Made by a program: the position numbers and the translations under genes
Source: JBEDUK01 sp963781595
GTDB lineage: Bacteria > Actinomycetota > UBA4738
DNA length: 64,000 nt
Direction: 5' to 3'
Assembly (NCBI GenBank): GCA_963781595.1
Contig: CAWAGG010000006.1
Span: 2,604,001 to 2,668,000, forward strand
In this document: positions 50,181 to 58,752 of the stretch, one piece after another
How positions within the stretch are numbered: position 1 is the first letter of the stretch
Layout: each line of letters opens with the position of its first letter
The notes under the pieces: model-generated
Told to the model about the DNA's origin: nothing
Database searches by the model: none
What the model saw: only the letters and a program-made list of their open reading frames with translations

Positions 50181-51674
50181 ATGGGAACGGACCGCCGGCA
50201 CCGTTTCGCACGAGGCGTGATCACCGTGGTGGTGCTGGCCTCCTGCCTGCAGGTCGCCGCCGCGTCGGTGGCCCCCGCGACGGGCGCCGGTGACCCGAGC
50301 GTGGTCGGCTCGTGGACGGAGCCGTTCGACCTGCCCGTCAAGGTGGTCCACGGCATCCTGCTGCCGAACGCCAAGGTGTTGCTCTTCTCCTACCCGGTCC
50401 ACGATGTCGGGAGCGACGCCTGGTTGTGGGATCCGGCGACGGGCGACACGACCGACGTGAGCTTGACGTGGCCGCGCGACATCTTCTGTGCCGGGCACAC
50501 GGTCCTGCCCGACGGGACCGTGTTCATCACCGGCGGACACGTCCACGGCGTTCGATGGGGCCGGGGCGTCGTGAACACCGACCTCTTCGACCCTGGGAAG
50601 AACCTCTGGACCACGGGGCCGCTGCTGTCGGTCGCGCGGTGGTACCCGACCAACGTCGAGCTCGGCGACGGCCGCGTGCTGGTCTTCGGCGGCCAGATCG
50701 ACAATGGTCAGCCCTCGGTCTCGGTCGACGTCTACTCACCGGCGTCCAACACGATCACGCCGCTGCCGTCGAGCGTCGACCGCGTCCTCGGCGGATACCC
50801 GCGCCTCCACCTCTTGCCCAACGGCAAGCTGTTCCTCGCCGACGTCCGGCACGGGTCGTCCGCCGCGGTCCTCCCGCAGACGCAGATCTTCGACCCCACG
50901 ACGGACGTGTGGACGCCGCTCGGCACGCCGCTGTTCGGCGCTCGCGGCGCGTCCGTCACCTCCGTGTTGCTCCCCGGGCTGCACCAGGTGCTGGATGCGG
51001 GGGGCTCCGACGAGACGGGCAAGGTCACCGCGTCGGCGGAGATCATCGACCTCGCCGCGCCGACGCCGAACTGGCGATCCACGGCGCCGATGAACGTCGC
51101 GAGGCACTGGGCGAACGGTGTGCTGCTCCCGGACGGCACGGTGCTGGTCGTCGGTGGGTCGAAGCACGGCGGGTACGGCGGCCCGGTACGCGAGGCCGAG
51201 TCGTTCGACCCGGTGACCGAGACCTGGACCGCGATGGCCTCGCAGGCGGCGCCGCGCGCCTACCACTCGATCGCCCTCCTGCTGCCCGACGGCCGGGTGC
51301 TGTCCGCCGGCGGCGACAAGGGCAAGTACCGGTTCACGGGCGAGGTCTTCTCGCCGCCGTACCTGTTCAAAGGCCCGCGCCCCACGATCACGGAGGCCCC
51401 GGCCGTGGTCACCTACGGGCAGGGGTTCCAGGTTCGCACCCCGGACGCCGACAGCATCGCCCGCGTGGCGCTCGTGCGGCCCGGCTCCGTCACGCACTCG
51501 ATCGACATGGATCAGCGATACGTCGACCTGACGTTCGGCTCGGCGGACGGCGGAACCGCCCTGGACGTTGTGGCGCCGGTCGACGGGAATACGGCCCCGC
51601 CCGGCTGGTACATGCTGTTCGTCGTCTCGGCGGACGGTGTCCCGTCCGTCGCGTCATGGGTCCACATCGGGTGA
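50181..51674 (+). CDS. secreted copper-radical oxidase (galactose-oxidase/GlxA-like, AA5 type)
   Basis: 497 residues. Signal peptide (VITVVVLASCLQVAAASVAPA), seven-bladed Kelch-type propeller, and a C-terminal DUF1929/E-set domain. All active-site residues of the family are seen: Cys103 (DIFCAGH) and Tyr155 (RWYPT) for the Cys-Tyr cofactor, Tyr361-His362 (RAYHS), and His439 (SVTHSIDMDQR). These enzymes oxidise alcohols or aldehydes to give H2O2; GlxA in Streptomyces acts in glycan deposition. RBS GGGGGGATCT before ATG 50181. Its stop overlaps the next gene (GTGA). Confidence 0.92.
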   Translation: MGTDRRHRFARGVITVVVLASCLQVAAASVAPATGAGDPSVVGSWTEPFDLPVKVVHGILLPNAKVLLFSYPVHDVGSDAWLWDPATGDTTDVSLTWPRDIFCAGHTVLPDGTVFITGGHVHGVRWGRGVVNTDLFDPGKNLWTTGPLLSVARWYPTNVELGDGRVLVFGGQIDNGQPSVSVDVYSPASNTITPLPSSVDRVLGGYPRLHLLPNGKLFLADVRHGSSAAVLPQTQIFDPTTDVWTPLGTPLFGARGASVTSVLLPGLHQVLDAGGSDETGKVTASAEIIDLAAPTPNWRSTAPMNVARHWANGVLLPDGTVLVVGGSKHGGYGGPVREAESFDPVTETWTAMASQAAPRAYHSIALLLPDGRVLSAGGDKGKYRFTGEVFSPPYLFKGPRPTITEAPAVVTYGQGFQVRTPDADSIARVALVRPGSVTHSIDMDQRYVDLTFGSADGGTALDVVAPVDGNTAPPGWYMLFVVSADGVPSVASWVHIG

Positions 51675-52678
51675 TCCGACGGTGGCGCGGCGGCGCCGCG
51701 TTCGCGCTCTTCGCGATCGTCGTTGCCGCGACGATCGTCGACCTCCGGGCCGGCCGCGGCGACGCCCGGTCCGTCACGCCGGGCCCCGGGTCGGCGGCCT
51801 ACGGGTTGGGCGGCATCAGCAGGATCGACCCGGCCACCGGCGCGGCCGTCACCGCGATCGACGTGCCCCGGCCGAACGTCGTGGCGTTCGCGATGGGGTC
51901 GCTGTGGGCGACGTCGAACCTGGCGAACCGCGCGCACGTGATGGAGGTCGATCCCAGGACGAGCGACGAGGTCACGACGTTCGACCTGGGCTACGCGGAG
52001 ACGATGGTTCCGAGCGACCTGGCCGCCGGCTTCGGCTCCGTCTGGACGATCGTCGGGTCGCACGTGTACCGGCTCGACCCCGCCACCGGCGCGACGCGTC
52101 GCGTCGCCGGGCTCCCTTCGGGTGACTTCCTCACGGGATTGGCGGTCGGCGAGGGCGCGCTCTGGGCGCTCGACGCGACCCACCCTTCCGTCGTTCGAAT
52201 CGATCCCGGCAACGGCCGCGCCGTGGCGCGCATCGCGCTCGACGGTCAGCCCGGCGGCATCGCCGTGGCGTTCGGCTCGGTATGGGTGACGGAGCCGACC
52301 CGCGGCGAGGCCCTGCGCATCTCGACGGCCCACGAACGGGTCACCGGGCGGATCCGGCTGGGCGCCGCCGGCACCGTCCTGGCGGCCGGCGCGGGGCGCC
52401 TCTGGGTGACCGACGCGGCGGGGGGCGCCGTGCTCGCCGTCGAGCCGTCGTCGGGAGCGATCGATCGGATCGAGGTGGGATCCGCTCCGACCGGAGTCGC
52501 GACGATGGACGGTAGCGTTTGGGTCGTCAACAGCCGCGACGCCACCGTCTCACGGATCGACCCGCGAACGATGCGGGTGGCAGCGACGATCGGGGTGGGC
52601 CCCCGTCCCTACGCGGTGGCGGCGGGCGGTGGCGCGCTCTGGGTCACGTACCTCGGTGACCGGCTCGCCGGCGCCTGA
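51671..52678 (+). CDS. membrane-anchored YVTN/NHL-type beta-propeller protein
   Basis: 335 residues. N-terminal signal-anchor (AAFALFAIVVAATIVDL), then about six repeats of the form GSLWATSN...VMEVDPRTSDE or GSVWVTE...ALRISTAHE. Extracytoplasmic. GTG 51671 overlaps the oxidase stop, so the two are translated together; the propeller may bind or chaperone the oxidase or its substrate (inference). Confidence 0.87.
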   Translation: MIRRWRGGAAFALFAIVVAATIVDLRAGRGDARSVTPGPGSAAYGLGGISRIDPATGAAVTAIDVPRPNVVAFAMGSLWATSNLANRAHVMEVDPRTSDEVTTFDLGYAETMVPSDLAAGFGSVWTIVGSHVYRLDPATGATRRVAGLPSGDFLTGLAVGEGALWALDATHPSVVRIDPGNGRAVARIALDGQPGGIAVAFGSVWVTEPTRGEALRISTAHERVTGRIRLGAAGTVLAAGAGRLWVTDAAGGAVLAVEPSSGAIDRIEVGSAPTGVATMDGSVWVVNSRDATVSRIDPRTMRVAATIGVGPRPYAVAAGGGALWVTYLGDRLAGA

Positions 52679-52705
52679 TCCGGCGGCCCGGAACGCGCCG
52701 ACGCC

Positions 52706-54076
52706 TCACGTCGGGTCGTCCTCGTCGATCGGATGGTCTTCCAGGTACCGAACCTCCCACGACGGGATCGGCCGCTCGACCATCCGGACCGGCGGCAGCG
52801 GCGTCTGCGAGTAGTCGAACGCGCCGGCGAAGTCGTACGCCGTCCCGTCCGCGGAGGACAGCGGCAGCAGCCCGAACAGGTGCTCCGCGTAGGCCAGCAT
52901 CGAGTTGAACGACGCGACCTCGTGGTCCGTGTACCCGGCTCGCGCGTAAGGGCTCACGATCACCATCGGGACCCGGATGCCGAGGCCGGTGGGAGGCGGC
53001 ACGTGATCGTAGAAGCACCCGCAGTCGTCGTAGGTGATGAAGATCACGGTCGAATCCCAGTCCGGGCCGTTCTCGATCGCCGAGACCACCGAGCCGATCC
53101 AGTTGTCGCCGCGGATCATCGACTCGTCGTTGTGCTGGGAAGACCCCGCCTTCGGTGTGACGAGGGCGAGGTTCGGGAGCGTCCCGGCGGCGGCGTCGGA
53201 CAGGACCTTCGCGTTCGCGACCCAGTTCTCGATCTGCGAGCTGCCCTGGCACTCGTAGAACGTCGCGCAGACCTGCCAGTAGTAGCCGGATCGCCAGTTC
53301 TTCGGCTTGTGGGGCCCGCCGCCCGCGTAGAGCTTCCAGGTCAGGCCGGCCGCGTCGAACCGATCCATGATCGTCGGGACCCACGGCACCGGCGACGGCC
53401 GATAGGGCCCGTTGCCGTCGCGGTCGGGGACGCACGACGGGACGAGGATCGGCTCGTCCTCGGGGTTCGCCGACCACAACGTGTCCTTCCGCGAGTCGCA
53501 CCCCCACCCGGGGCCCGGGGTGGGGCCTTGCGGCGCCACGGACGCGTGCGGGTTGTTCCCGTAGAAACCGTCCATCGTGCTGGAGACCAGGTCCAGGTGC
53601 GAGGCCCAGGACGCCGCGGTGCTGTTCTCGAACGTGGCATCGGACACGACGAACGCGTCCGCCAACGCGGAGAAGTTCGGGATCGCCGAGGCATCGTATT
53701 GCCTGTAGCAGGCGTACGCGGTCGACGCGTCGCACCCGGCGATCAGATCGAACCCGTCCATCGCTCCGCCGTCGATCGCGGCCTCCTGGGCCTTGCGAGC
53801 GTGGCCGACGGGCGGCACGATGTCGGCGGCGGTGGCGAGCGGGATGGTCGTCCCGTCGTGGATCTTCCCCTCCGTCGCCCCATCGCATCGCGACGTCTGA
53901 ACGCAGAACCGTCCGAGCATCTCGTCGAAGGAATGGTTCTCCTGATAGATCACGACGACGTGCTCGATCGGGTTGCCCCGCGTCTGCGAACGCGCTGCGA
54001 CGGCCGTCGCCACGAGTGCGACCATCGCCAGTGGCAGCGTGACGAGCACCCCGATCCGGGCCGAGCGGACCCTCAT
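52706..54076 (-). CDS. secreted phosphoesterase (phospholipase C / acid phosphatase family)
   Basis: 456 residues. Signal peptide (VLVTLPLAMVALVATAVAA), then the PF04185 signature HVVVIYQENHSFDEMLG, STAASWASHLDLVSSTMDGF, and the metal-binding FITYDDCGCFYDHVPPP near 350. Bacterial members cleave phospholipids or phosphate esters outside the cell. Its ATG overlaps the aminotransferase stop (ATGA). Confidence 0.9.
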   Translation of the reverse strand: MRVRSARIGVLVTLPLAMVALVATAVAARSQTRGNPIEHVVVIYQENHSFDEMLGRFCVQTSRCDGATEGKIHDGTTIPLATAADIVPPVGHARKAQEAAIDGGAMDGFDLIAGCDASTAYACYRQYDASAIPNFSALADAFVVSDATFENSTAASWASHLDLVSSTMDGFYGNNPHASVAPQGPTPGPGWGCDSRKDTLWSANPEDEPILVPSCVPDRDGNGPYRPSPVPWVPTIMDRFDAAGLTWKLYAGGGPHKPKNWRSGYYWQVCATFYECQGSSQIENWVANAKVLSDAAAGTLPNLALVTPKAGSSQHNDESMIRGDNWIGSVVSAIENGPDWDSTVIFITYDDCGCFYDHVPPPTGLGIRVPMVIVSPYARAGYTDHEVASFNSMLAYAEHLFGLLPLSSADGTAYDFAGAFDYSQTPLPPVRMVERPIPSWEVRYLEDHPIDEDDPT

Positions 54077-55266
54077 CGGAGGCGCTCGGCGAACTCCGCG
54101 AGCCGCTCCCCCGCTCGCGTGAGCGTTTCGAGCCGCTTCGGGAACGCGAACCGGATCAGGTCGTAGCCGTCCGACCCGTGGACGAAGAAGCTGCTCCCGG
54201 GGACGGCCGCGACGCCTCCCTGGAGGATCAGCTCGTGACAGAACGCCGTGTCGTCGGCGGCCCCCAGCCGTTCGCGGAGCCGTCCGATCCGCGCGATCGC
54301 GTAGTACGCGCCGCCGGGCGCGATCAGGTCGAACGGCTCGCCCACCAGGTCGAGGAACGTTCGCCGGCGCTCGGCGTACTCGCTCGCGAGCTGCTCGTAG
54401 AACGCGGCCGGCATCTCCATCGCCGTGACGCCCGCCTCCTGGAGCGGCGCGGCCGCCGCGACGGTGAGGAAGTCGTGGACCTTGCGGATCGACGCCATCA
54501 CGCGCGGGGCGGCGATCGCCCATCCCACCCGCCAGCCCGTCACGGAGTACGTCTTCGACAGCGCGCTGATCGTGACGGTGCGATCGGCCATGCCGGGCAG
54601 GGTCGCGATCGAGCGGTGCGTCCCGCCGTCGTAGACGATGTGCTCGTAGATCTCGTCCGTGAAGACCAGGAGGTCGCGTGCGATCGCCAGGTCCGCGATG
54701 GCCTGGAGCTCGTCGGCCGTGAACACCTTCCCGGTGGGGTTGTGCGGCGTCGTGATCACGATCGCCCGCGTACGGACGGTGCATGCGGCGGCCAGGCGTT
54801 CGGGGTCGAGCCGCCAGTCCGGAGCATCCAGCGGGACCACGACCGGCGCCGCGCCCGCCATGTACGCGTCCGGCCCGTAGTTCTCGTAGAAGGGCTCGAA
54901 CACGATCGCCTCGTCGCCCGGATCGAGCAGCGCCAGGAAGGTCGCCGCCATCGCCTCGGTGGAGCCGCAGGTGACGACAATCTCCGCGTCCGGATCGATC
55001 CCGGGCCAGCCGAACCTGGCGTACTTCTCGGAGATCGCGGCGCGGAACCGCGGGGCGCCCCACGTGACCGGGTACTGGTTCACGCCGTCGGCGATCGCCC
55101 GGCGGGCGGCCTCCTTGATCTCGCCCGGCGCGTCGAAGTCCGGGAAGCCCTGCGCGAGGTTGATCGCGCCGTGCTCGTCGGCGAGCCGGGTCATCTCACG
55201 GATCACGGACTCCGTGAAGTGCGCGACCCGGGCGGCCCCAGGCGCGCGCCGCGAGGTGGCGCTCAC
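54073..55266 (-). CDS. class I/II pyridoxal-phosphate aminotransferase
   Basis: 397 residues. INLAQGFPDFDAP, GVNQYPVTWG, TPHNPTGKVF, DEIYEHIVYDG, and the PLP lysine in SALSKTYSVTGWRVGW near 240. Closest in pattern to kynurenine/methionine aminotransferases (YbdL-like). GTG 55266 overlaps the stop of the YbjN-like gene (GTGA). Confidence 0.92.
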   Translation of the reverse strand: MSATSRRAPGAARVAHFTESVIREMTRLADEHGAINLAQGFPDFDAPGEIKEAARRAIADGVNQYPVTWGAPRFRAAISEKYARFGWPGIDPDAEIVVTCGSTEAMAATFLALLDPGDEAIVFEPFYENYGPDAYMAGAAPVVVPLDAPDWRLDPERLAAACTVRTRAIVITTPHNPTGKVFTADELQAIADLAIARDLLVFTDEIYEHIVYDGGTHRSIATLPGMADRTVTISALSKTYSVTGWRVGWAIAAPRVMASIRKVHDFLTVAAAAPLQEAGVTAMEMPAAFYEQLASEYAERRRTFLDLVGEPFDLIAPGGAYYAIARIGRLRERLGAADDTAFCHELILQGGVAAVPGSSFFVHGSDGYDLIRFAFPKRLETLTRAGERLAEFAERLR

Positions 55267-55757
55267 ATGTACCCCGCCGTCGGTCGTTCGTCGTCGTCGC
55301 GGTCGTCCGTGGCGGAGGCCGGCGAGCCCTCGGCCTCGTCGTTGAAGATCGACTTGCCGCCGAAGGCCGTCCTCAGCTCGTCGTCGAAGTGATCGGAGAT
55401 GGTGCCGACCACGCCACATGCGTTGGCGATCTGTTCCTTGTCGATCGAGTCGGCGACCATCTCCGTCGCCACGACCACCGAGTCCCCGGTCCAGAAGGCC
55501 CGTGCGAACATCGTCTCGGCGTTGATCTCGTTCAGGCGTTCGAGCAGCTCCGGTGTCTTCGGCACCTCGTAGAGCACCGTCGAGTAGACCTGCACCATCG
55601 GAGGCGACCCATCCATCAGTCGCACGTAGTACGCGGTGCTCCCCCGCCGGATCGGGATCGAGCCGTCCTCGTTGATCATGAGGTCGTCGGCCCCGGTGCC
55701 GATGTACTCCGCGACCGCCTTCTCCACGTAGGGCCTGATGAGGTCGAGGCGCGCCAC
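55263..55757 (-). CDS. YbjN-like (T3SS-chaperone-fold) protein
   Basis: 164 residues from GTG 55757. DLIRPYVEKAVAEYIG, GSTAYYVRLMDGSPPMVQVYS, LLERLNEINAET and FWTGDSVVVATEMVADSID fit the YbjN fold found widely in actinobacteria. Acidic tail. First gene of the YbjN-aminotransferase-phosphoesterase set, with overlaps throughout. Confidence 0.85.
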   Translation of the reverse strand: MARLDLIRPYVEKAVAEYIGTGADDLMINEDGSIPIRRGSTAYYVRLMDGSPPMVQVYSTVLYEVPKTPELLERLNEINAETMFARAFWTGDSVVVATEMVADSIDKEQIANACGVVGTISDHFDDELRTAFGGKSIFNDEAEGSPASATDDRDDDERPTAGYM

Positions 55758-55808
55758 TTCCGATGTCGCCTTTCCGTTCCGGATCGATGGGCGGGTCGTT
55801 CGTTCCGC

Positions 55809-55814
55809 ATGATA
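55809..55814 (-). promoter_or_regulatory. -10 element of the YbjN operon
   Basis: TATCAT on the minus strand, about 50 nt before GTG 55757. It overlaps the inverted repeat GATAG-N7-CTATC at 55811-55827. Confidence 0.4.
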
Positions 55815-55849
55815 GGTAGCCGCTATCTGGCTGTCACCTGTACGCAGGT
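55811..55849. promoter_or_regulatory. two inverted repeats in the YbjN/sigma-factor divergent region
   Basis: GATAG-gtagccg-CTATC at 55811-55827 and ACCTG-tacg-CAGGT at 55836-55849. Candidate operators, possibly for the divergently encoded sigma system; no experimental basis. Confidence 0.3.
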
Positions 55850-55865
55850 CGGTCGCGCCGAACGT

Positions 55866-56474
55866 ATGGAAGGTGTGGAACCGCAGCCGGTGAGCCCAGA
55901 CGTCGACCCCGGCGCCTCGGACGACGCGATCCCGATCCACGATCGCGCGACTACCGACGGCATCGACCCGTCCGAAGGGTTCGATGCCTTCTTCCGCGCC
56001 ACCTACGCGAGCGTGGCGCGCGCGATCATGGTCATCGTCCGCGACCGAGCCGTCGGCGAGGAGCTCACCCAGGAGGCGTTCGCGCGGGTGCTTCGGCGTT
56101 CGGAGCGCTTCAACTCGGAGGACCACCGGCTCCGGTTCACGATCAAGGTGGCGGTGAACCTCGCGAGGAGTCACGAACGACGACGACGGATCGCGTTCGC
56201 GTCGCTCGGCGAGCGGCGCGGGGCGGACGCTGACCGCGTCGGATCCCATGACCGAGCCGTCGAGGATCGGTTGACGCTCCGCGAGGCGCTCGCCGGCCTG
56301 AGCGTTCGCCAGCGAAGCTGCGTCGCGCTCGTGGACTACCTCGGCGTCGATCCGGCACATGCCGCTGCCATCCTCCGCATGCGTCACAGCACCCTGCGCG
56401 TGCACCTGACCCGAGGCCGGCGAGCGCTTGCCGACCGACTGCGCGAGACCTATCGCGAGGGAGACGAACCATGA
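55866..56474 (+). CDS. sigma-70 family (ECF-type) RNA polymerase sigma factor
   Basis: 202 residues. Region 2 at about 38-85 (FDAFFRATYASVARAIMV, VGEELTQEAFARVLRR) and region 4 at about 135-190 (LREALAGLSVRQRSCVALVDYLG, then LRMRHSTLRVHLTRGRRAL). The acidic N-terminal 35 residues are extra. Its stop overlaps the next gene (ATGA), the usual arrangement for a sigma factor and its regulator. Confidence 0.9.
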   Translation: MEGVEPQPVSPDVDPGASDDAIPIHDRATTDGIDPSEGFDAFFRATYASVARAIMVIVRDRAVGEELTQEAFARVLRRSERFNSEDHRLRFTIKVAVNLARSHERRRRIAFASLGERRGADADRVGSHDRAVEDRLTLREALAGLSVRQRSCVALVDYLGVDPAHAAAILRMRHSTLRVHLTRGRRALADRLRETYREGDEP

Positions 56475-57568
56475 GCGAAGACACGGCCCCGGGCCGCCGC
56501 GCCCTGACGGCATTGCTGGACGCGATCCCCGTCGACGTCGAGGCCGGCCTGGTGGAGGTCCGTCGGCCGCGCCACCGGCCGCCCCACCGAGCGGCGGCGA
56601 TCGCCCTCTCGGTCGTGATCGCCACGGCGGGTCTGGCCCTCGCCGCATGGGCCTTCGGGCATCGGACCCGCCCACCCGCAACCCGAACCCCGACGCTCCC
56701 CGGACGCATCGCCTTCGTCGACGCGCGCTTCGGTCCCGCCTACAGGGCCGATCTGTACTGGATTCCCGCGTCGGGAGGTCACCCTCGGCTGGTCGCGCGC
56801 GATGCGTTCGACCCCACGTGGTCCCCGGATGGGACGAAACTCGCGTTCCGCGACGTGCCCGGCTTCGGTCGGAGCGTGAACCCGCCCGGCGGGTTCGGGC
56901 CGTCATGCGACGGAACGATCGTGGTGCTCGACCTGGGGTCGGGCGTGGTCCACCGTATCACCGGTGGGAGCGAACCCGCCTGGTCACCGGATGGGCGTCG
57001 GATCGCCTTCGTGTCGGGCCTGGGGATCGCGGTGATGGACGCGTCTAGCAGGCACGTCCGGAAGGTCGCCTCGCTCCGCGAGCTCGCTCCGTGCCTGAGC
57101 AACCAGGGGCCGTCGTGGTCACCCGATGGCCGGTGGCTCGTCTTCCCGCAGGCGGGAGAGCAGGGCGCCGGCGGGCTCTTCCTCGTGCGCCCGGACGGAA
57201 CGGGACTGCATCAGCTCACGGTCTGTCCGGGCCGGGTCTGCAGGGGAGCCGGGATGGACCTCGGCCCCGCGTGGTCACCCGACGGTCGCCTGATCGCTTT
57301 CTCGCGGCAGCAGCACATCTTCGTGGTTCGCCCGGACGGAACGAACCTCCGGCAGCTGACGTCGTGCACGGGCCGGCGGAACTGCGGAGACACGCAGCCG
57401 GCCTGGTCGGCGGACGGGGCCTGGATCGCGTTCCAACGGGACCGACCGACCCGAGCGGGCGACTACTCGGTGATCGTCGTGATGGACGCCACGGGATCGA
57501 ACGAACGGGTGCTGACGTCGCAGCGGCTCCAGGCCTGCTGCCCCGCGTGGGGCGCCGACCCGGTCTGA
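56471..57568 (+). CDS. membrane-anchored TolB-like (PD40) propeller, possible sigma regulator
   Basis: 365 residues. Cytoplasmic N-terminus of about 40, one membrane helix at about 41-62 (AAAIALSVVIATAGLALAAW), then repeated PD40 blades (TWSPDGTKLAF, AWSPDGRRIAF, SWSPDGRWLVF, AWSPDGRLIAF, AWSADGAWIAF) outside. Six Cys in the last third may form disulfides. The ATGA overlap with the sigma factor and the inside-helix-outside layout suggest an anti-sigma sensor, but no zinc anti-sigma motif is visible. Confidence 0.85.
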   Translation: MSEDTAPGRRALTALLDAIPVDVEAGLVEVRRPRHRPPHRAAAIALSVVIATAGLALAAWAFGHRTRPPATRTPTLPGRIAFVDARFGPAYRADLYWIPASGGHPRLVARDAFDPTWSPDGTKLAFRDVPGFGRSVNPPGGFGPSCDGTIVVLDLGSGVVHRITGGSEPAWSPDGRRIAFVSGLGIAVMDASSRHVRKVASLRELAPCLSNQGPSWSPDGRWLVFPQAGEQGAGGLFLVRPDGTGLHQLTVCPGRVCRGAGMDLGPAWSPDGRLIAFSRQQHIFVVRPDGTNLRQLTSCTGRRNCGDTQPAWSADGAWIAFQRDRPTRAGDYSVIVVMDATGSNERVLTSQRLQACCPAWGADPV

Positions 57569-57750
57569 CGCCGTTGCTCGATCCCGATGACCCGCGCGGC
57601 CGGAGGGTGTCCTCCGCGTGTGCGCTGGAAGATCGCCCGGAGCGGCCCGGTGAACGGGAAGACGACACCGGCGAACGCGGTTACGAGGCCGAGCATGACC
57701 ACGAGGGCCGTGCGGCGCGCCACGGCTCTGAGGTTGCGGGCTCCGTCCAT
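57463..57750 (-). CDS. possible small membrane protein, antisense overlap
   Basis: 95 residues. A good membrane helix (ALVVMLGLVTAFAGVVFPF) after a short basic start, then a hydrophilic tail that overlaps the 3' end of the propeller gene on the other strand. No family recognised. May be real, with the tail fortuitous. Confidence 0.3.
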   Translation of the reverse strand: MDGARNLRAVARRTALVVMLGLVTAFAGVVFPFTGPLRAIFQRTRGGHPPAARVIGIEQRRQTGSAPHAGQQAWSRCDVSTRSFDPVASITTITE

Positions 57751-57790
57751 CCCGTCCAGGCTACCGAACCATCGACGAGGGAGGTCTCAC

Positions 57791-58285
57791 ATGGCGATCA
57801 AGCGCATGAACCACGCGGTCCTGTACGTGCGGGACGCGGACCGGACGTTCGCGTTCTACCGGGACGTGCTGGGCTTCCGGCTCGTCGGAGAGATGCCCGG
57901 GGCGAAGTTCCTGCAGGCGCCGGACTCGACGAACGACCACGACCTGGCGCTGTTCACGATCGGCGACGGCGCGGGAGCGTCCACGGCGGGCCGCACGACC
58001 GTCGGGCTCTACCACGTCGCCTGGGAGGTCCAGACGCTCGGCGACCTCCAGGAGATCGCGGTCCGGCTCCAGGAGGCGGGCGCGCTGGTCGGGGCGACCG
58101 ACCACGCGACGACGAAGGCGCTGTACGCGAAGGACCCGGACGGGCTGGAGTTCGAGGTCTGCTGGATCGTGCCGGCGCAGTTCCTCACCGACGACGTGGT
58201 CGCGGCGAAGACGCAACTCCGGCCGCTGAACCTCCAGGCCGACATCGAACGCTACGGCCTCGAGACCGTCGGCGGGCTGGCCTAG
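57791..58285 (+). CDS. VOC-family protein (glyoxalase / extradiol-dioxygenase-like)
   Basis: 164 residues. MNHAVLYVRDADRTFAFYRDVLGF, then YHVAWEVQTLGDL and DPDGLEFEVCWIVP give the metal-binding His/Glu pattern of VOC enzymes. RBS GAGGGAGG before the ATG. Substrate unknown. Followed by a thioesterase after 19 bp. Confidence 0.88.
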   Translation: MAIKRMNHAVLYVRDADRTFAFYRDVLGFRLVGEMPGAKFLQAPDSTNDHDLALFTIGDGAGASTAGRTTVGLYHVAWEVQTLGDLQEIAVRLQEAGALVGATDHATTKALYAKDPDGLEFEVCWIVPAQFLTDDVVAAKTQLRPLNLQADIERYGLETVGGLA

Positions 58286-58304
58286 CGCGGGGCATCGCTG
58301 CCAG

Positions 58305-58700
58305 ATGCACGAGAAGCGGATCGAGATCCGCTGGCGGGACATGGACGGGTTCCGTCATGTGAACAACGCGGTGTTCCTGACCTACCTGGAGGAGTGCCGC
58401 GACGAGTTCATGGCCTCGGTGCTCGAAGGCGTGGGCGAGCTCGACGACTTCGTCCTCGCCCACGTCGAGATCGACTACCGCCGGCCGCTCACCCAGGACG
58501 ACGACGCGGTCGTGGTCCGATGCATGGTCGAAGGGATCGGACGCTCCAGCGTGCGCACGCGGGAGGAGATCCTGACGGCGGCAGGCGACCTCGCGGCGTC
58601 CGCCCGTTCGGTCATGGTGCCGCTGACCGATGGCGGCGCGGGCGCCCGGCCGCTCAGCCCGGACGAGCGCGCCGCCTTCGAGGCCCGGATCGACGCCTGA
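58305..58700 (+). CDS. 4-hydroxybenzoyl-CoA-type (hotdog) thioesterase
   Basis: 131 residues. RWRDMDGFRHVNNAVFLTYLEECRDEF carries the catalytic Asp (D13-type) of the 4HBT family. IDYRRPLTQDDDAVV and SSVRTREEI follow. Hydrolyses acyl-CoA thioesters; substrate unknown. Confidence 0.9.
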   Translation: MHEKRIEIRWRDMDGFRHVNNAVFLTYLEECRDEFMASVLEGVGELDDFVLAHVEIDYRRPLTQDDDAVVVRCMVEGIGRSSVRTREEILTAAGDLAASARSVMVPLTDGGAGARPLSPDERAAFEARIDA

Positions 58701-58736
58701 GCGCGCGGCCGGGGACCGCCGGCGGAGGGGCACCTC

Positions 58737-58742
58737 TACACT
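58737..58742 (+). promoter_or_regulatory. -10 element of the zinc-ribbon/pseudo-cyclase gene
   Basis: TACACT ends 10 nt before GTG 58753; no RBS between. Confidence 0.35.
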
Positions 58743-58752
58743 CCCGAGCGAC

